From: Phytophthora sp. 'mugwort'
Lineage: Eukaryota > Oomycota > Peronosporomycetes > Peronosporales > Peronosporaceae
Assembly (NCBI GenBank): GCA_033558025.1
Contig: JAUCEF010000007.1
Span: 9,920,001-9,984,000 of the forward strand
Length of the DNA stretch: 64,000 nt
Direction: 5' to 3'
Of this stretch, positions 1 through 10,905 are shown one piece after another. Positions within the stretch are counted from its first letter, which is position 1. Every line of letters starts with the position of its first letter. The position numbers and the translations under genes are program-made. The notes under the pieces are model-generated. The model saw only the letters and a program-made list of their open reading frames with translations, was not told the DNA's origin and did no database searches.

Positions 1-561
1 CGTCCATTGTGTTCATTGATGAAATTGATGCTGTCGGTAGCAAGCGTTACGACTCAAGCAGTGGTGGCACTCGTGAGATTCAGCGCACGATGCTTGAGCT
101 GCTGAACCAGCTGGATGGTTTTGATGAGCGTGGTGACGTGAAAGTGATTATGGCGACTAACGCTATTGAGAGCCTCGACCCCGCCCTTATTCGTCCTGGA
201 CGTATTGACAGAAAGGTGTGTATTACGATGACCCTTTATGCTTTATTTTGTTCGTGATACTGACCATTGACATTGTTTGTCATTGCAGATTGAATTCCCG
301 CTGCCAGACATCAAAACGAAGCGTCGTATTTTCGGCATCCACACAGGTCGCATGAGTTTGGCAGATGATGTGGATCTGGAAGAGTTCGTCATGTCCAAGG
401 ACGAACTTTCTGGGGCTGACATTAAGGCTGTTTGCACGGAGGCTGGTCTACTCGCACTACGCGAGCGCCGTATGCGTGTGACGCAGTCAGACTTCCGAAA
501 GGCGAAGGAGAAAGCGCTTTACAAGAAGAAGGCTAACATTCCCGAAGGACTCTATCTATAA
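1..561 (+). CDS. RPT2: 26S proteasome regulatory ATPase subunit Rpt2 (S4), 3' part
   Basis: This is the C-terminal part of an AAA ATPase of the proteasome 19S base, which unfolds ubiquitinated substrates and opens the 20S gate. The gene enters from outside the window. Exon 1 ends at 215 and exon 2 runs 289-561. They are joined over a 73 bp GT-AG intron (216-288) in phase 0. Exon 1 carries the Walker B stretch [10 protein letters not shown], the pore/SRH region [18 protein letters not shown] and the family block [18 protein letters not shown]. Exon 2 carries [21 protein letters not shown] and ends in LYL, the HbYX-type tail that docks into the alpha ring. The SRH wording and the LYL end point to Rpt2 rather than Rpt1 or Rpt3-6. 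The upstream ATG lies outside the window. Confidence 0.97.
216..288 (+). other. RPT2 intron
   Basis: A 73 bp intron begins GTGTGT after the codon AAG and ends TTGCAG before ATT GAA TTC. Without splicing the upstream frame stops at 255-257. Joining restores the conserved Rpt2 reading through RKIEFPLPD. Confidence 0.93.
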
Positions 562-807
562 TCGCATAGAGAGACGAACCACGGCTTCAAGCGTCCCAGA
601 GCAACCGGTATATGGGAAAGGGGGGTGCACGAGAGGCAACCATATTGGTATCTGGCTGTTGTTCTCTTCGATAGGGTCTACACGAAAATTTACACAGCAA
701 GCCGATTTGCAACTCTTTGTTGGTTGTACTGTGTGCGAATTCTTGACACTAACACGTTACACTCTAATTTACTGTTACAGCAAAGCATTACATATAGTTC
801 GGGTTGT

Positions 808-1674
808 TCACCTACCTAGCAGGTTAGGTCGGAGCGATGAGATTCGTCCTGGCAGCCAGGATATGACGGCGTAGCTGGGCCTAGCTGTTTTCATCTCCAC
901 GGGGTCCTTATGTGTCGAGGAGATGCGGAAAGACGGTCTTTTGAACAAGCTCCGGGACTTTTTTTTATCGTTCGTGTTGGAAGTGACAAGCTTCAGGTCG
1001 AATCGGTTTGCCAAGCTCACGAGGTTTTGTCGTTGGTTCGCTAGCAGGACAGCGCGCCGCTTAGCATCGGGGTTCCTCATGGCCTTGTCGGTGATGGCGT
1101 CGTGAACGGACAGCGCGCCACTAGTCGGGTCATCGAATGCGTGGCGTCGCCAATTGTGAATGGTGTTGGCCCACTTGATCATAGCGTTCGAGGTGGCCGC
1201 GGCGAAGCTGTATGTCTTTTCGTGCTTGCGGGCCGCCACGAACGCCCCTGCCTGGTCATTGCGTTTCACCTCGAGTGCGTGCACCACAAACCGGTTCGGA
1301 CACATGCCGGCGTTGTCGCCGAAGAGCGGCTGGACGCGGATACGGTGCCTTGTGAGTCCGATGGACTCGCGCTGCACTCCGCCCGGCTGGTCGAAGCAGC
1401 GCAGCATACCGTGCTCCAGCACACAGTACTGCACCTGCGCACTGCGCTCCTTGGCGAAGACAAGCAAGAAACCCTCCATTTGACAGGTGAGCTTTTGGTG
1501 GCGACAGGTAGCGAGCGGAGCGTTACGCAGTCGGTTTCTTCGCCGACGACAGGCAAAGCCAAATGACTCTTTCAACGTAGCGAGACTTCGCTGCTCCGGC
1601 TCGAGCCCACGCTCTTCCCTCACAACCGCGCTGTGGTCTCTATTGCGCAGTGAATGGGCGCTGATTGCCTCCAC
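808..1674 (-). CDS. PH-domain protein
   Basis: A single-exon reading frame of 288 residues. Residues about 65-178 read as a pleckstrin homology domain: the opening strand MEGFLLVFAKE, alternating strands ending in HRIRVQPL, a variable loop, FVVHALEV, TYSFAAAT and a closing amphipathic helix with the conserved Trp (W168 in AMIKWANTIHNW). PH domains bind phosphoinositides or proteins at membranes. No second catalytic domain is visible. The N-terminus is basic and Arg-rich (ACRRRRNRLR, residues 41-50) and the C-terminus is basic too. It converges on RPT2, with about 250 bp between the stop codons. The ligand cannot be named from sequence. Confidence in the gene is fair and in the PH call moderate. 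Confidence 0.75.
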   Translation of the reverse strand: MEAISAHSLRNRDHSAVVREERGLEPEQRSLATLKESFGFACRRRRNRLRNAPLATCRHQKLTCQMEGFLLVFAKERSAQVQYCVLEHGMLRCFDQPGGVQRESIGLTRHRIRVQPLFGDNAGMCPNRFVVHALEVKRNDQAGAFVAARKHEKTYSFAAATSNAMIKWANTIHNWRRHAFDDPTSGALSVHDAITDKAMRNPDAKRRAVLLANQRQNLVSLANRFDLKLVTSNTNDKKKSRSLFKRPSFRISSTHKDPVEMKTARPSYAVISWLPGRISSLRPNLLGR

Positions 1675-2057
1675 ATCTTTACATGGCTCTCTCGTCCCAG
1701 CTGTCGCGCGTCGTGACGTGCGCGAGTCTCACAGGGAGGGTTTCACAATGTTCAGTCTAATTATTGGTACCGGTACAGACAGTACTGAGCAAGAATATGG
1801 TTGCGCTTTGCAACGCTGCGTTTATCATAAATGATCTATTACATGTACCGCCTGCCTACACGGCGCAACTCACAATATTGGAAGAGAGGAGATCGCGGAC
1901 CGCATAAATATCGTGGCAATTATTACAGAGGGCACTTAATGAGAGAAGTTTTAGGCGAACTATAGTACTCTGTCTCCGCATGCACCTCTAGCGCATTAAC
2001 ACTCCCGTCCTCCATCTTACCCACACCGTGTGTGTCTCTGTCAAAGCGATGGATCGA

Positions 2058-4097
2058 TCACTGATTCGACATCTGGTTCCGTAAATTGGCCTGCAGTAGA
2101 GCACAACATTCGTCAAAGTCAACTACCTCGCTGTCCGCCATCGCTCTTCACTGGAGCACCAAATGCGATGCAACAAACATGCATAGAGGAGGCACGTACC
2201 GTGACTCTTTCGATCGGCGTCGATGTGTTTGGACGGTCCGATGGTCGCGAGTGGTAATTGCCGTAACCGAACGTCGGCGGTGGCTGGGTTTCACCATATA
2301 TGCTACAGTGCTGCTGGTCGGGATAGGCTCCGGGTAGATTCGGCTGTGGCGTGGGGTGATTAACATTCGGATAGCCGCCCCATGCATTTCCGCCGACGTT
2401 GGCATTGTTGTAGTATTGCCCTCCATCATAATTGTCCACACCCCCAGCCGGCGTTTGGGAGTACACCACCACGCGCTCGGGACCAGCATTCTCCAATCCA
2501 ATACCACTTCGCTGAACTCCAGCAGTCCATGGGGCCTTTTGCTGCGGTACATGCTGCATGGATTGCTGGTTGTACCCACTCCAATGGGGTGACGCATTCA
2601 CTTGTCGATCAACTTCATACTCACGATATCCTGTACCTGTATCATACTCCTGATGATTCGGAGGCGATCGTCGAGCCCGTCGCATCCGATTCGGCGCACT
2701 ACCACTACGTTGCAGGCGAGGATCCACATTACCGCTGCGTCCACCCCTTCCATCGCTGCGCAGTGGGGTCGAAGGTCCGTACGTGGATGACTCGGCGATA
2801 ACCGGCTGACCTTTTAGAGTGCTGTTGTACATTTCCGCTACTTCATGGTACTTCTGGGCCGTGCGCTCGTGTAACATCGCTAGCAACTGCTGCGCTCCTA
2901 ACTGTTTGGCGATTTTCTTCGTCGAGGCAACACCCTGCAAAAATGGACCCATTAGAACAAAAGCAATCTAAAACGTTCCCAAATTGCCGTCGCGGTTTTC
3001 ATACCTCTGCAACCGTACTGCCGGCAGTCACTATGGTCTTGAAGAGCTTCACGCCGTCGCCCTCCACGGGCACCGTATTGTAATTAATTGACACCCCGCG
3101 GTTCCGGTTCTGATACTCCTGAAGAACTTGGGCTGGCGTCTTGATCGACAGCTCCATGCATGCCTAGTCCCAGTTCAAGTCAGTTAGTCGATACTGCATT
3201 TTTTGAGGATCTTGTATAAGATACGCTCTTCTGGCATCAGGAAACCCACCTGGAGCACACGCGGATCGCCAATGGACAGTGTCTTGAACTCCTCCAGGGT
3301 CTGTAGATGATTAGGAAATGTGAGTCCCAACTGTGACAAGAACTTAGTGGGGACTGCGAGATAAATGGAAGCAATCACCCACCATCGACTGCAGCTTTCC
3401 GCTTCCCTTCTGCTCCTTAATCACCGCGTCCAATCTGCGCTTCTTCGTCTGGAGCTGCTCCCAAAACAACCACAACACACCTCACTCAGTCTTACTGTCA
3501 ATGACACTACCAACAGAAGAGCTGTCTCCCTGTTCGAAAGCATCTAACACCCTTCCTTACGCTACTCGGTTCCTGGGAGTTCAACGCCGGCAGCGACGGC
3601 GAAGCGGTTGCAGCAGCTACATCCAAGCTCTCTCTCCGCCTCCGCGCTGCGACATCCGAACCCGGTGCGAAAATGCTCAGCGGCGGCACGTGCTGCTTCA
3701 CGAGGCGATGCAGCTCTGGCTGCGACAGCGCGCCGTCGCCGCCGACGTCCAGCGGGTACGGCCGCGTCCAGCAGACGACACCCAGACCGTCATGCACGTA
3801 GCAGGGCAGTCCAGATCCGTGGATGATCCGCTGCCATCCCGGAGGTAGCGACGCATCTGCGGGCGAGGAGACGGCGGCATTGCTATTGCTGCTGATATTG
3901 TTGCGGCTATTGCTGTTGTTGCCGCCATTGTTGGGCCTGGCAGACGCGGCGTCGGCTGCTATCGCCGCCGAGCTAAGCTGCATGAGCCCAGCGGCGGACG
4001 CGAAGCTGTCCAGATGCTCGGCGCTCTTGGCGCCGGCATGCGGGGTCCCCATCGAGCGCACCTTGTCACCCGCCTGCTTTTGGGGCGTCCCCGCCAT
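2058..4097 (-). CDS. WW plus double-stranded RNA-binding protein, DGCR8/Pasha-like
   Basis: Six exons on the minus strand: 4097-3561, 3457-3383, 3300-3250, 3163-3005, 2934-2200 and 2090-2058. All introns are phase 0 with GT-AG ends (70-109 bp), giving about 529 residues. Residues 84-117 form an atypical WW domain (W88, H93-GSGLPCYVH, W110-TRPY) whose H-x-SG-x-P-x-Y-x-H wording is that of the DGCR8 WW. After it come DPRVLQ and a dsRBD at about 230-297 (TPAQVLQEYQNRNRG, then ASTKKIAKQLGAQQLL), split by intron 4. The order and spacing resemble DGCR8 around its second dsRBD. Metazoan DGCR8 has two dsRBDs; only one is seen here. The C-terminal 200 residues are rich in Pro, Gln, Gly and Tyr. The family assignment by eye is likely; a role in miRNA processing is inference. 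If the last intron is not removed, the frame ends at 2119 instead. Confidence 0.8.
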
Positions 4098-4421
4098 CTC
4101 TCGTAATACCTACCTATGTAATCCGAGCGCCAACGGTGCGAGCTAATAACCAGGCACCACTTTGAAAGCGATGTTGCATCCAATCACAAGACGAGAATTA
4201 CAGTTTTGTCCAATCCGATACTGTACTAACTTGGATTTCAGCGAATAGAGACTTGCCAAATATCAAAAAATCGCATAGAAACGATAAATAATCTCTTGAG
4301 ACCGCTGGTGAGCAATCGACAGTACAAAGCAGAAGAAGGCCCATTTGACGCGCAGATTCTTGCAGTTTGGGCTGCGCAGTGACATCGACGGAGACACCAC
4401 CGGGCGCTTGTTGCTGGCCTA

Positions 4422-5963
4422 TTATACCGCTGCAGAGTCCGTACGAAGCTCCGTTTCCGATCCGGACGCCTCCTCATTCGAAATGTCACCTTCGTCATCC
4501 TTCGGCAGACCCTTCTTCGCCAAGCGCAGGCGATCGAGCCGTTGTTCCAATACCTCACTGCGGTCTCGCACACTGCGCAGAATTTCTTCGCCAGTGCGCA
4601 CGGACGCTTCGCCACGCTCCGGCACCTGCGTATTTTCAAGCGTGGCAGATTCCACCGTCTCGCCATCCCCCTCAAGCAGCGAGCAAGCATTCTTCTCGCG
4701 GATAAGCTTGGCTGCCTGCTTGACTATCCTCACGTTCAGTGCGCGGTTCTTCTGGCGCAGCGCCTGGTTATCCTTCTTCACTTGCTGCAGGTACTTGATC
4801 TTCTGCTGCGGATTGCTGCTGCTGGCGAGCTTTAGGTTCTCGGCGTCTGCACGCTCCGCGTCGGCAAAAGCTTCGTCGCGCTGAAACATCATGGCGTTTC
4901 GCTCGAGTTCATACGTTTCCACGAACGTCCTGAGCACCCGAATGGTATCCCAAAGTTCGCGCAGTTTGTGCTGACACCGCTCGTGGTTCTTTAGGACCGC
5001 TAGGTCCTCCACCATGACCATTTGGAACGCTGATGGCTCGCCATATATCGCGGTGGTGAAGCGGGCAATGCTTTCATCTTGGTCTTCTCTAGCTTCACAC
5101 CTCTGCGCGCCACTCGATTCCTGATCGTCTCCTGCATATGAAGACCCCCCACTACCGCCACCCGAGTGCTCTGTGGGATTGCACGCTGTCTGAATTTGGA
5201 GTCGGGCGTTCTCCTCCTTTAATCGGTGTACTGAATTCCGAAGTCGCTGGTTTTCGCCTGTAGCCTCCTTTAACTGTCCCTGTAGTGTTTTAATCCTAGT
5301 CAGCAGTGCGGTCATCGCAGATGGACCGTCCTCAGCACGGGAACTTGGGATGCTGTCATGTTGGTCGTCTGGACTATCGATCGCTTCATCAATCGGTATG
5401 TTCTCTATAGATTCGCCAGGCGACAGCACCAACTCGTCGGTACACGCAGGCGCCGCGCGTTTCTGAAGATTTGCCGACTTGCCTGCGCCCGCCACCGGAA
5501 CTGGATGCGTCTGCGTATCTGCCGTAGACTCCTGGGAGTACGAGCGAAGCCTGCCTTGCTCCGCTACCTCCTGCACCAGCCGCTGTAGTCCATGCAGCCG
5601 CCGCTGCATACTGCGCAGGTGCGTCTGCATCCTGAGCGCCCGAGTGCTCGTCTTCACGTTGTTCACCGACACTATAGAATTCCCGGGCTGCTCTTCAGCG
5701 TCAATGACGTCATCTTCCCACAGCAGATCGCTGGTCTCCGAGCTGTTGGCGGAGCTGGCGATGCTCGCCGATCGTTCCCACGGCTTGAGCAGCTTTCTGA
5801 CGTTACTGGCGCAACTATCAACCGGGGACGCCGTGCCGCTGCTGCTGGGCGTATCCGCATACTCCTCGGTCTGTATCTTTAACGCTGAGGGCTTGATCGG
5901 CGAGGGTGGCGCCTGCCGCGCCGCCTTGGGCATCCTAATATCCATTGCGGGTTCGTGCCTCAC
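4422..5963 (-). CDS. Coiled-coil protein of unknown function
   Basis: A single-exon frame of 513 residues. The first 110 residues are Pro/Ser-rich and disordered in look (KAARQAPPSPIKPSALK; SSSGTASPVDS). Heptad-rich segments follow at about 115-140, 225-265 (AMTALLTRIKTLQGQLKEA) and 330-500 (LKNHERCQHKLRELWDTIRV and beyond), interrupted by acidic Ser/Gly linkers. There are no membrane segments or catalytic motifs. The layout suits a structural or cytoskeletal scaffold such as a basal-body or centrosome protein, but nothing specific identifies it. It is divergent from the CCT-motif gene across about 880 bp. The 12 bases between ATG 5963 and the in-frame ATG at residue 7 leave the start slightly open. 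Confidence 0.75.
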   Translation of the reverse strand: MRHEPAMDIRMPKAARQAPPSPIKPSALKIQTEEYADTPSSSGTASPVDSCASNVRKLLKPWERSASIASSANSSETSDLLWEDDVIDAEEQPGNSIVSVNNVKTSTRALRMQTHLRSMQRRLHGLQRLVQEVAEQGRLRSYSQESTADTQTHPVPVAGAGKSANLQKRAAPACTDELVLSPGESIENIPIDEAIDSPDDQHDSIPSSRAEDGPSAMTALLTRIKTLQGQLKEATGENQRLRNSVHRLKEENARLQIQTACNPTEHSGGGSGGSSYAGDDQESSGAQRCEAREDQDESIARFTTAIYGEPSAFQMVMVEDLAVLKNHERCQHKLRELWDTIRVLRTFVETYELERNAMMFQRDEAFADAERADAENLKLASSSNPQQKIKYLQQVKKDNQALRQKNRALNVRIVKQAAKLIREKNACSLLEGDGETVESATLENTQVPERGEASVRTGEEILRSVRDRSEVLEQRLDRLRLAKKGLPKDDEGDISNEEASGSETELRTDSAAV

Positions 5964-6841
5964 CGTGGACTGACTTCTGTATTTTAGGCAAGGAATTATA
6001 AAATGGAGGCTAAAACGAGTTCAAATACGTGTAACTTCAACTGTCCGACAAGAACAATGGCCACCGAATTTCCTCGCTCGAGGTGGCACTTTTAGCTGCA
6101 GGTCTCGTCGTCATCGGCGTGATACCTTCGTGTGCGAAAGTAGAACGGGAAGAGAAGAATGCTGCCGTTTTAAGGCTTCACCGTGGCAACGCGAAACAGC
6201 GCCCTCGACGGAATGTCGCCGGGCGCGAAGGGACCTAAGGGCAAGGGTGCAAGTTGCAGTCCGTGGGTCTACGAAGCAGCAGCAAGCGCCGCCAGCCGAT
6301 GCAAGTCGGCGGCAGAAGACCCAACTGCTGCAGCTTGCAGTCGTTGTCGGCTGGCCGCGCTGCATTTCTGTATTTCGACCCTAACCGCAGGAGTCGAGAA
6401 CTTCTCGGCCACCCGTTGCCAATGTGCGTGGCGACCACCACGCATGATTGTTGCCATCAAATTGGCGGTGGCACCATGGACCTTCGCACTCGGCTCAAAC
6501 CTCGACGCTACTGTATGATCGCTCGCCGACATGTCCTCCTTGCCTGCGCTGCCAGCTTGAACTTGGCGTGCATACATTGGTCAAATGGATTTTGCGCGCT
6601 TCGAGCTTCTCTGTCGTGGCTGACACCCGAAGGAGCGCAAAAACTGTACTCATCATACAAAAACCGAGACAACCGGTCCGAACCCTACGCGAGGATCTGC
6701 GCCACACACCGGCCGCTGCGCACTTCCCAAAAAGCGCAGTCGTAACGACCGAGCTCAGGAACGATCGCCGCTCCGTAGCCAGCCAGTCCTAGCGAAGCCG
6801 ATATCCGCAACAAGTAGCATCCGCCAGCCATCCCCCCCGCC
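5964..6841. promoter_or_regulatory. Divergent intergenic region
   Basis: An 878 bp space between the coiled-coil gene (minus) and the CCT-motif gene (plus), so it should hold both promoters and 5' leaders. It is GC-rich and open in several frames on both strands at 6183-6745. None of these translations shows a domain or clear codon bias, so no gene is called. A CT-rich CCATCCCCCCCGCC stretch sits just before the ATG at 6842. Confidence 0.4.
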
Positions 6842-7858
6842 ATGATCGAGTCCGAGGTGGCCGAAACTCTCATGAGCCTGTCGGCGCCCGACGAGCGCAA
6901 GTTTGCCGACAACCCGTTGTACGCCTCCGAGCCGCCGTCGTCGTGGCAGGCTGGGAAGAAGCGCGGGTTCGCAGCCTTCGACGCTGGCGTGGCCAGTTCT
7001 CTACCCTCGTCCAGCTTCCTGCAGCCGCGTGGCGAATCGTACAGCTCGCCAATGTCGCTACTAGCTCATAAGATCCAAGAGCGCCCTCTCACGTCCATGA
7101 TCCCTGGCCGTGAGGACGCCGACAGCAGCAGCAGCGACGTGGATATGGACTCGAGCGATGCCAGCGATGAGACCCCTGATTGTCGTGCATGGTCCGCCTA
7201 TCGCTCGCCGTTCGACGGCCTCGTGGCCGCCGCGGCCTCCAACCAAGACGACAACGACAACTACTCGTCATCCAACAGCAGGCCCATCTCGATCCCCATG
7301 CGCGGTGTCAACAACAGCAACAGCAGCATGATGAGGTACCGCGATCATTCGTCGTCCTTCGACCGCACGTACTCGTCGTCGTACGGCAAGAAGCACAAGG
7401 CTAGCAGTCTGTCGCGCGTGCAGGAGGACGAGTCGTTCCTGGGCCGCGACTGTAGCCCCACCGGCGTCGAGGACGATGGCACGTGGTACGATAGCGACTA
7501 CAAGCAGCGCATGCGCCTGGCATCCGTCTGCTCGTCCGAAGGCAGCGAGTACGGCGGACTGGGCCGTCAACATCTGGAGGAATTCATCCGCATGGAGATT
7601 TCGGCCGCGAACGAGAGCGACCAGCACAGGGAAGGCACGTCGCCCTCGTCGGAGGGCAAGTATATCGGCAGCTATTCGCCGGAGGCCCGGAGAAAACGTA
7701 TCGAGCGTTTTCTCGAGAAACGCAAGCGCCGCGTGTGGGCCAAGAAGGTGGACTACGACGTCCGCAAGAATTTCGCCAACTCGCGCTTGCGCGTCAAGGG
7801 TCGTTTCGTGAAGAAGGAAGATGAGGAGCTGCTATGCCAGCTCATGAGCTACACGTGA
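6842..7858 (+). CDS. CCT-motif protein
   Basis: A single-exon frame of 338 residues. The C-terminus (about 283-325) is a CCT motif: RRKRIERFLEKRKRRVW, then KKVDYDVRKNFANSRLRVKG and RFVKK. The basic helix and the R-x-R-x-KGRF end are diagnostic of CONSTANS/CO-like/TOC1 proteins, where the motif mediates nuclear import and DNA or NF-Y contact. The rest is Ser-rich and low complexity (SSSDVDMDSSDASDE; NNSNSSMM). No B-box, GATA or response-regulator domain is seen. A role as nuclear regulator is inferred from the motif only. The start at 6842 is the first ATG after an upstream non-coding tract and gives a normal MIESEVAETL opening. Confidence 0.85.
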   Translation: MIESEVAETLMSLSAPDERKFADNPLYASEPPSSWQAGKKRGFAAFDAGVASSLPSSSFLQPRGESYSSPMSLLAHKIQERPLTSMIPGREDADSSSSDVDMDSSDASDETPDCRAWSAYRSPFDGLVAAAASNQDDNDNYSSSNSRPISIPMRGVNNSNSSMMRYRDHSSSFDRTYSSSYGKKHKASSLSRVQEDESFLGRDCSPTGVEDDGTWYDSDYKQRMRLASVCSSEGSEYGGLGRQHLEEFIRMEISAANESDQHREGTSPSSEGKYIGSYSPEARRKRIERFLEKRKRRVWAKKVDYDVRKNFANSRLRVKGRFVKKEDEELLCQLMSYT

Positions 7859-9145
7859 GGACGAGGCCAGGCTTCCGTGTGGCGTTGCTTTGCTTTCCCT
7901 CCCGTGATAGTGTAGTTGTATAGAGAAGGCATGTACGTAGCTGCGAGCTTACTAGCATATCAATCAACCAAAAGGAATTCCGCATCATGGCGCCGGTACA
8001 TAGTCCTCACAGCGTACGTAGCTATACGCATATAATATCAGACAAACAAACATTCGGAAATATATCCGCGAAAGGAAAAGCACTGGCGCCATGGTATTAT
8101 AGTGACGGGTAGCAAGGATTGAAGGACATATTACCGAGGTTCAAGGACAAAGTAAGGAAGTCGCCTTCCGTAGAGCTAGTAAGCTAACCGCTCGCTCATT
8201 AGGTAAAAGTTGCGAGCAAGTTCCCGCTTTCGACCACACAAAAGGTGTGACACATATCCAAACTCCAGACCGTGGGAACTTCCCATTTCATATCCGAGTC
8301 GTTCAGACGCCAACTCCCTAGTTGAATCCTGCAAACCAACTGGCTGCCACGCTAGTAGCCAGCACACTGGGGGGCATTCAGTGCGGCGCTTGCGCTTAGT
8401 GCTGCGGGTCGCGGATCGGAAAATAATATTTCGGCGCTATAATTAGAACAATAATAATAGAGAACATTTTATTGCACTTATTTATTGGGCGAAACCCCAA
8501 TACCGGTTTTCTGCGTAGGACGGGTAGGCAGTGGCTCCTGCGCGAGAAAATTAAAAAAAAACTTGCATCCGTAAGGGCTAACACTGTTAAGTAGCAACCA
8601 GCACCAATGGTACCCTAACCCGATTGATGTGTCTCATGATGGCGCCACGAAGACACGCCCCAAGACGCTTTCTCACACAATCCAATTTGCAGTGGAGAGG
8701 AGCACTGCAGCAGACCCTTGCGCCGCACCGCGAGCCGCCGGTGCCGGCCAGAATGACCACCACCACCAGCAGCCTGGTGCCGAGCCGCGAGGCGCTGGAG
8801 CCGGCCAGGAAGACCGGCCGCCTGCAGCAGAAGCCCGCCGACGACCACTCCGAGCAGCGACGACTTGATGCTGGTAGTATGGTGCAACGTGGTGTCGCCG
8901 ACAGAGAAGGGAGACCGTGAGCACGTCGTGTAGGTACATCTTTTGTTTGGATAACTATTGTTTCCTGGCATGACGTTCGTGTTGGCTTCTGTTATGTTAT
9001 GATCCCGTACTGTAGCAAAAGCAGCTTGAATTACTCAAGTGCATGAGCTGCACCGCAGTTCGACGGACGTCCACGAGTCTGAGCACCGGCTTCGCGTCGG
9101 CGCTTGTGTGCATCTCGGTACACCAGTGTCATCCGGCCGTTCACG
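7859..9145. other. Intergenic, no gene supported
   Basis: The 3' flank of the CCT gene followed by AT-rich unique sequence. A GC-rich patch at 8615-8970 is open on both strands but gives Gly/Ala/Arg-rich translations of low-complexity type, so it is not called. The transposon tract begins after about 9.0 kb. Confidence 0.5.
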
Positions 9146-9168
9146 TCACTGCTTCCGCGCACGGTGAG

Positions 9169-9216
<48 letters not shown>

Positions 9217-10905
9217 AGAGCACATGCACGCAACACCCAAACTTGCTGCACATGTGGCAAGGACACATCAGGCGCTCAACGTCTACCGGACAGCCCTCGT
9301 CGGGCTCCCCCAGCCACTCCATCGCAACAGTGAGGCGGCTCACGTGCGCACTCACGGGAAGATTCTCTACCGTGTGGATCGAAACCTCGTCGAATACTCC
9401 ATGTGTTGGCAAGATCACAACACGAACTATGATGTCGGCATCAGCCACGCTTGCACCGAGCAGGAACGCGATGGAGCTCCAGTCCACTCGGCGCTCTAAC
9501 AGCAATCCCTCCCTATGAAGTGCTGCAGCGCGTCGGATGAGTCTTGGTGTAGGCGAGTCCGCAAAAACCCGCGGTCGAATACTCTCACTTTCGCACAATG
9601 TGAAGAGCTGATCCAGCATAGTGCCGATCTTGAGCTCGCGACGCAAAGTAACGTCGAGCTTTTTTCGTTATAGGTCTGCACGAATTGTTCGTACTTGCAA
9701 CCCGCTGGGCATGTGGTAGCATTGCCAGCGCCACACCCTGCGGTTAAACCACACGTGACAAAAAAAGTAGAAACTCAGAGAGATGGGGCTCCATTGCCCA
9801 ACGTCTCTGCACTTAATCCAGTTTCACGAAGAACTCTTCCTTACTCATCGTGAAGTGCGGCTTGTGCGATCCTCCACGACAGAAGCAGCCACGCGTAGGG
9901 TGAGTGACCACGTTATCTCGAAGACCTTTTTGGCTACATGAACGTAGCACATTAGAAAGCACGCATCGGCTCCCAAGACGTCATGTATAATGTTCCACTG
10001 CACGACGCCCGCTTCGACCATCACGTATTGAACGCGCAGCGGCTTGCCAGTGACGGCAGCGAATGCTCGCTGCAGCAGCTAGAACACCTTCATGGACTGG
10101 CACCGACACAATAAACACCGCGAGCGGGTGAAAGCGGCGAGACCGATCCGACAGCCCCACAATGATGGCGGGGTAGCCCGCCTGCGTAAAAAAACTTGTA
10201 CGTCGCACGAGATGCAGGATGAAAGTAGCCGGGTCTCGATCCGCTTGGCGCAATAGCTTCTTCGTGCTCAAACCGACGACAATTGGGGTGATGTCACTGC
10301 CGTTTCCAACCACGGGATTGCCTTCACGTCCTGTTGCAAGCACAACGAAAACGCTACCGTCTCCTCTACTTCACCACTAAACTTTCGGTCTCTACCTTTA
10401 CAACGTCAAGGACGTCACTTCCTCCAAACCGACCATCAACGTGGTAATGCACGAACCTTTGAGCAGCAGCAAAGCTCGTCATGCTCTGCTCGTCAAGGTT
10501 AAAGCGTTGCTGCAGGCCAGTTCAAACGCGCTTGACCTTCAGCCCTTGCACTGCCCAGTCTTGAGCGACCCGTTTCATCTCCTCTGACAACGAGGGCGGG
10601 AGGAGAGGAGAACGCACAGCCGTGCCGTAAGGTACACTTCCTCCACCGTCACCAGCTGCAGCATACTGAAATATCGACAAACACATTCGTCATGGACACG
10701 TCCCATCCGGAGCGGCGCGAGCGCAGGTCTCCGAGAAACTGCGAACTAGCTGCACTCGCATAGCATTAGGGGGAGGAAGTAGGCAAACGTGACATTGGCC
10801 AAGGTCGCTCTTCGCGATCTTGTGGCGCTTGAAGTACTGGATGATCATCTCCGCTTCTTCGTGCGGCATCGCTGACGCGAGGGTCAGCCAAGGGAGACGA
10901 GGCAT
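9146..10905 (-). pseudogene. MULE transposase with SWIM zinc finger, decayed (copy A)
   Basis: Read from 10905 downward. The N-terminal part (MPRLPWLTLASAMPHEEAEM) has a C-x2-C pair and the SETC...DGTCPW block. The transposase core at 10343-9981 contains ATFILHLVRRTSFFTQAGYP and VGLSDRSRRFHPLAVFIVS. The linker RRELKIGTMLDQLFTLCE is at 9646 and downward. A SWIM zinc finger at about 9250 follows (CPCHMCSKFGCCVHVLFA, C-x-C then C-x-H). Frames change several times, so it cannot encode an intact enzyme. It matches copy D at 48.5-50.2 kb block by block. A (GA)n tract directly follows the SWIM motif and would be read as Ser-Leu repeats. Confidence 0.8.
9172..9212. repeat. (GA)n microsatellite
   Basis: An uninterrupted GA dinucleotide run of about 41 bases lies at the 3' end of MULE copy A. 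It should be prone to length change. Confidence 0.95.

Noticed and set aside
2119..2199. Unspliced C-terminal end of the DGCR8-like frame
   Set aside because: A good GTACGT donor at 2199 and TGCAG acceptor at 2091 give an in-frame short last exon. The read-through end is kept only as an alternative.
6183..6745. Three overlapping open frames upstream of the CCT gene
   Set aside because: All are open because of high GC; none has a domain or credible start context.
9031..9240. Frames containing long Ser-Leu or Arg-Glu runs
   Set aside because: They arise from reading through the (GA)n microsatellite.
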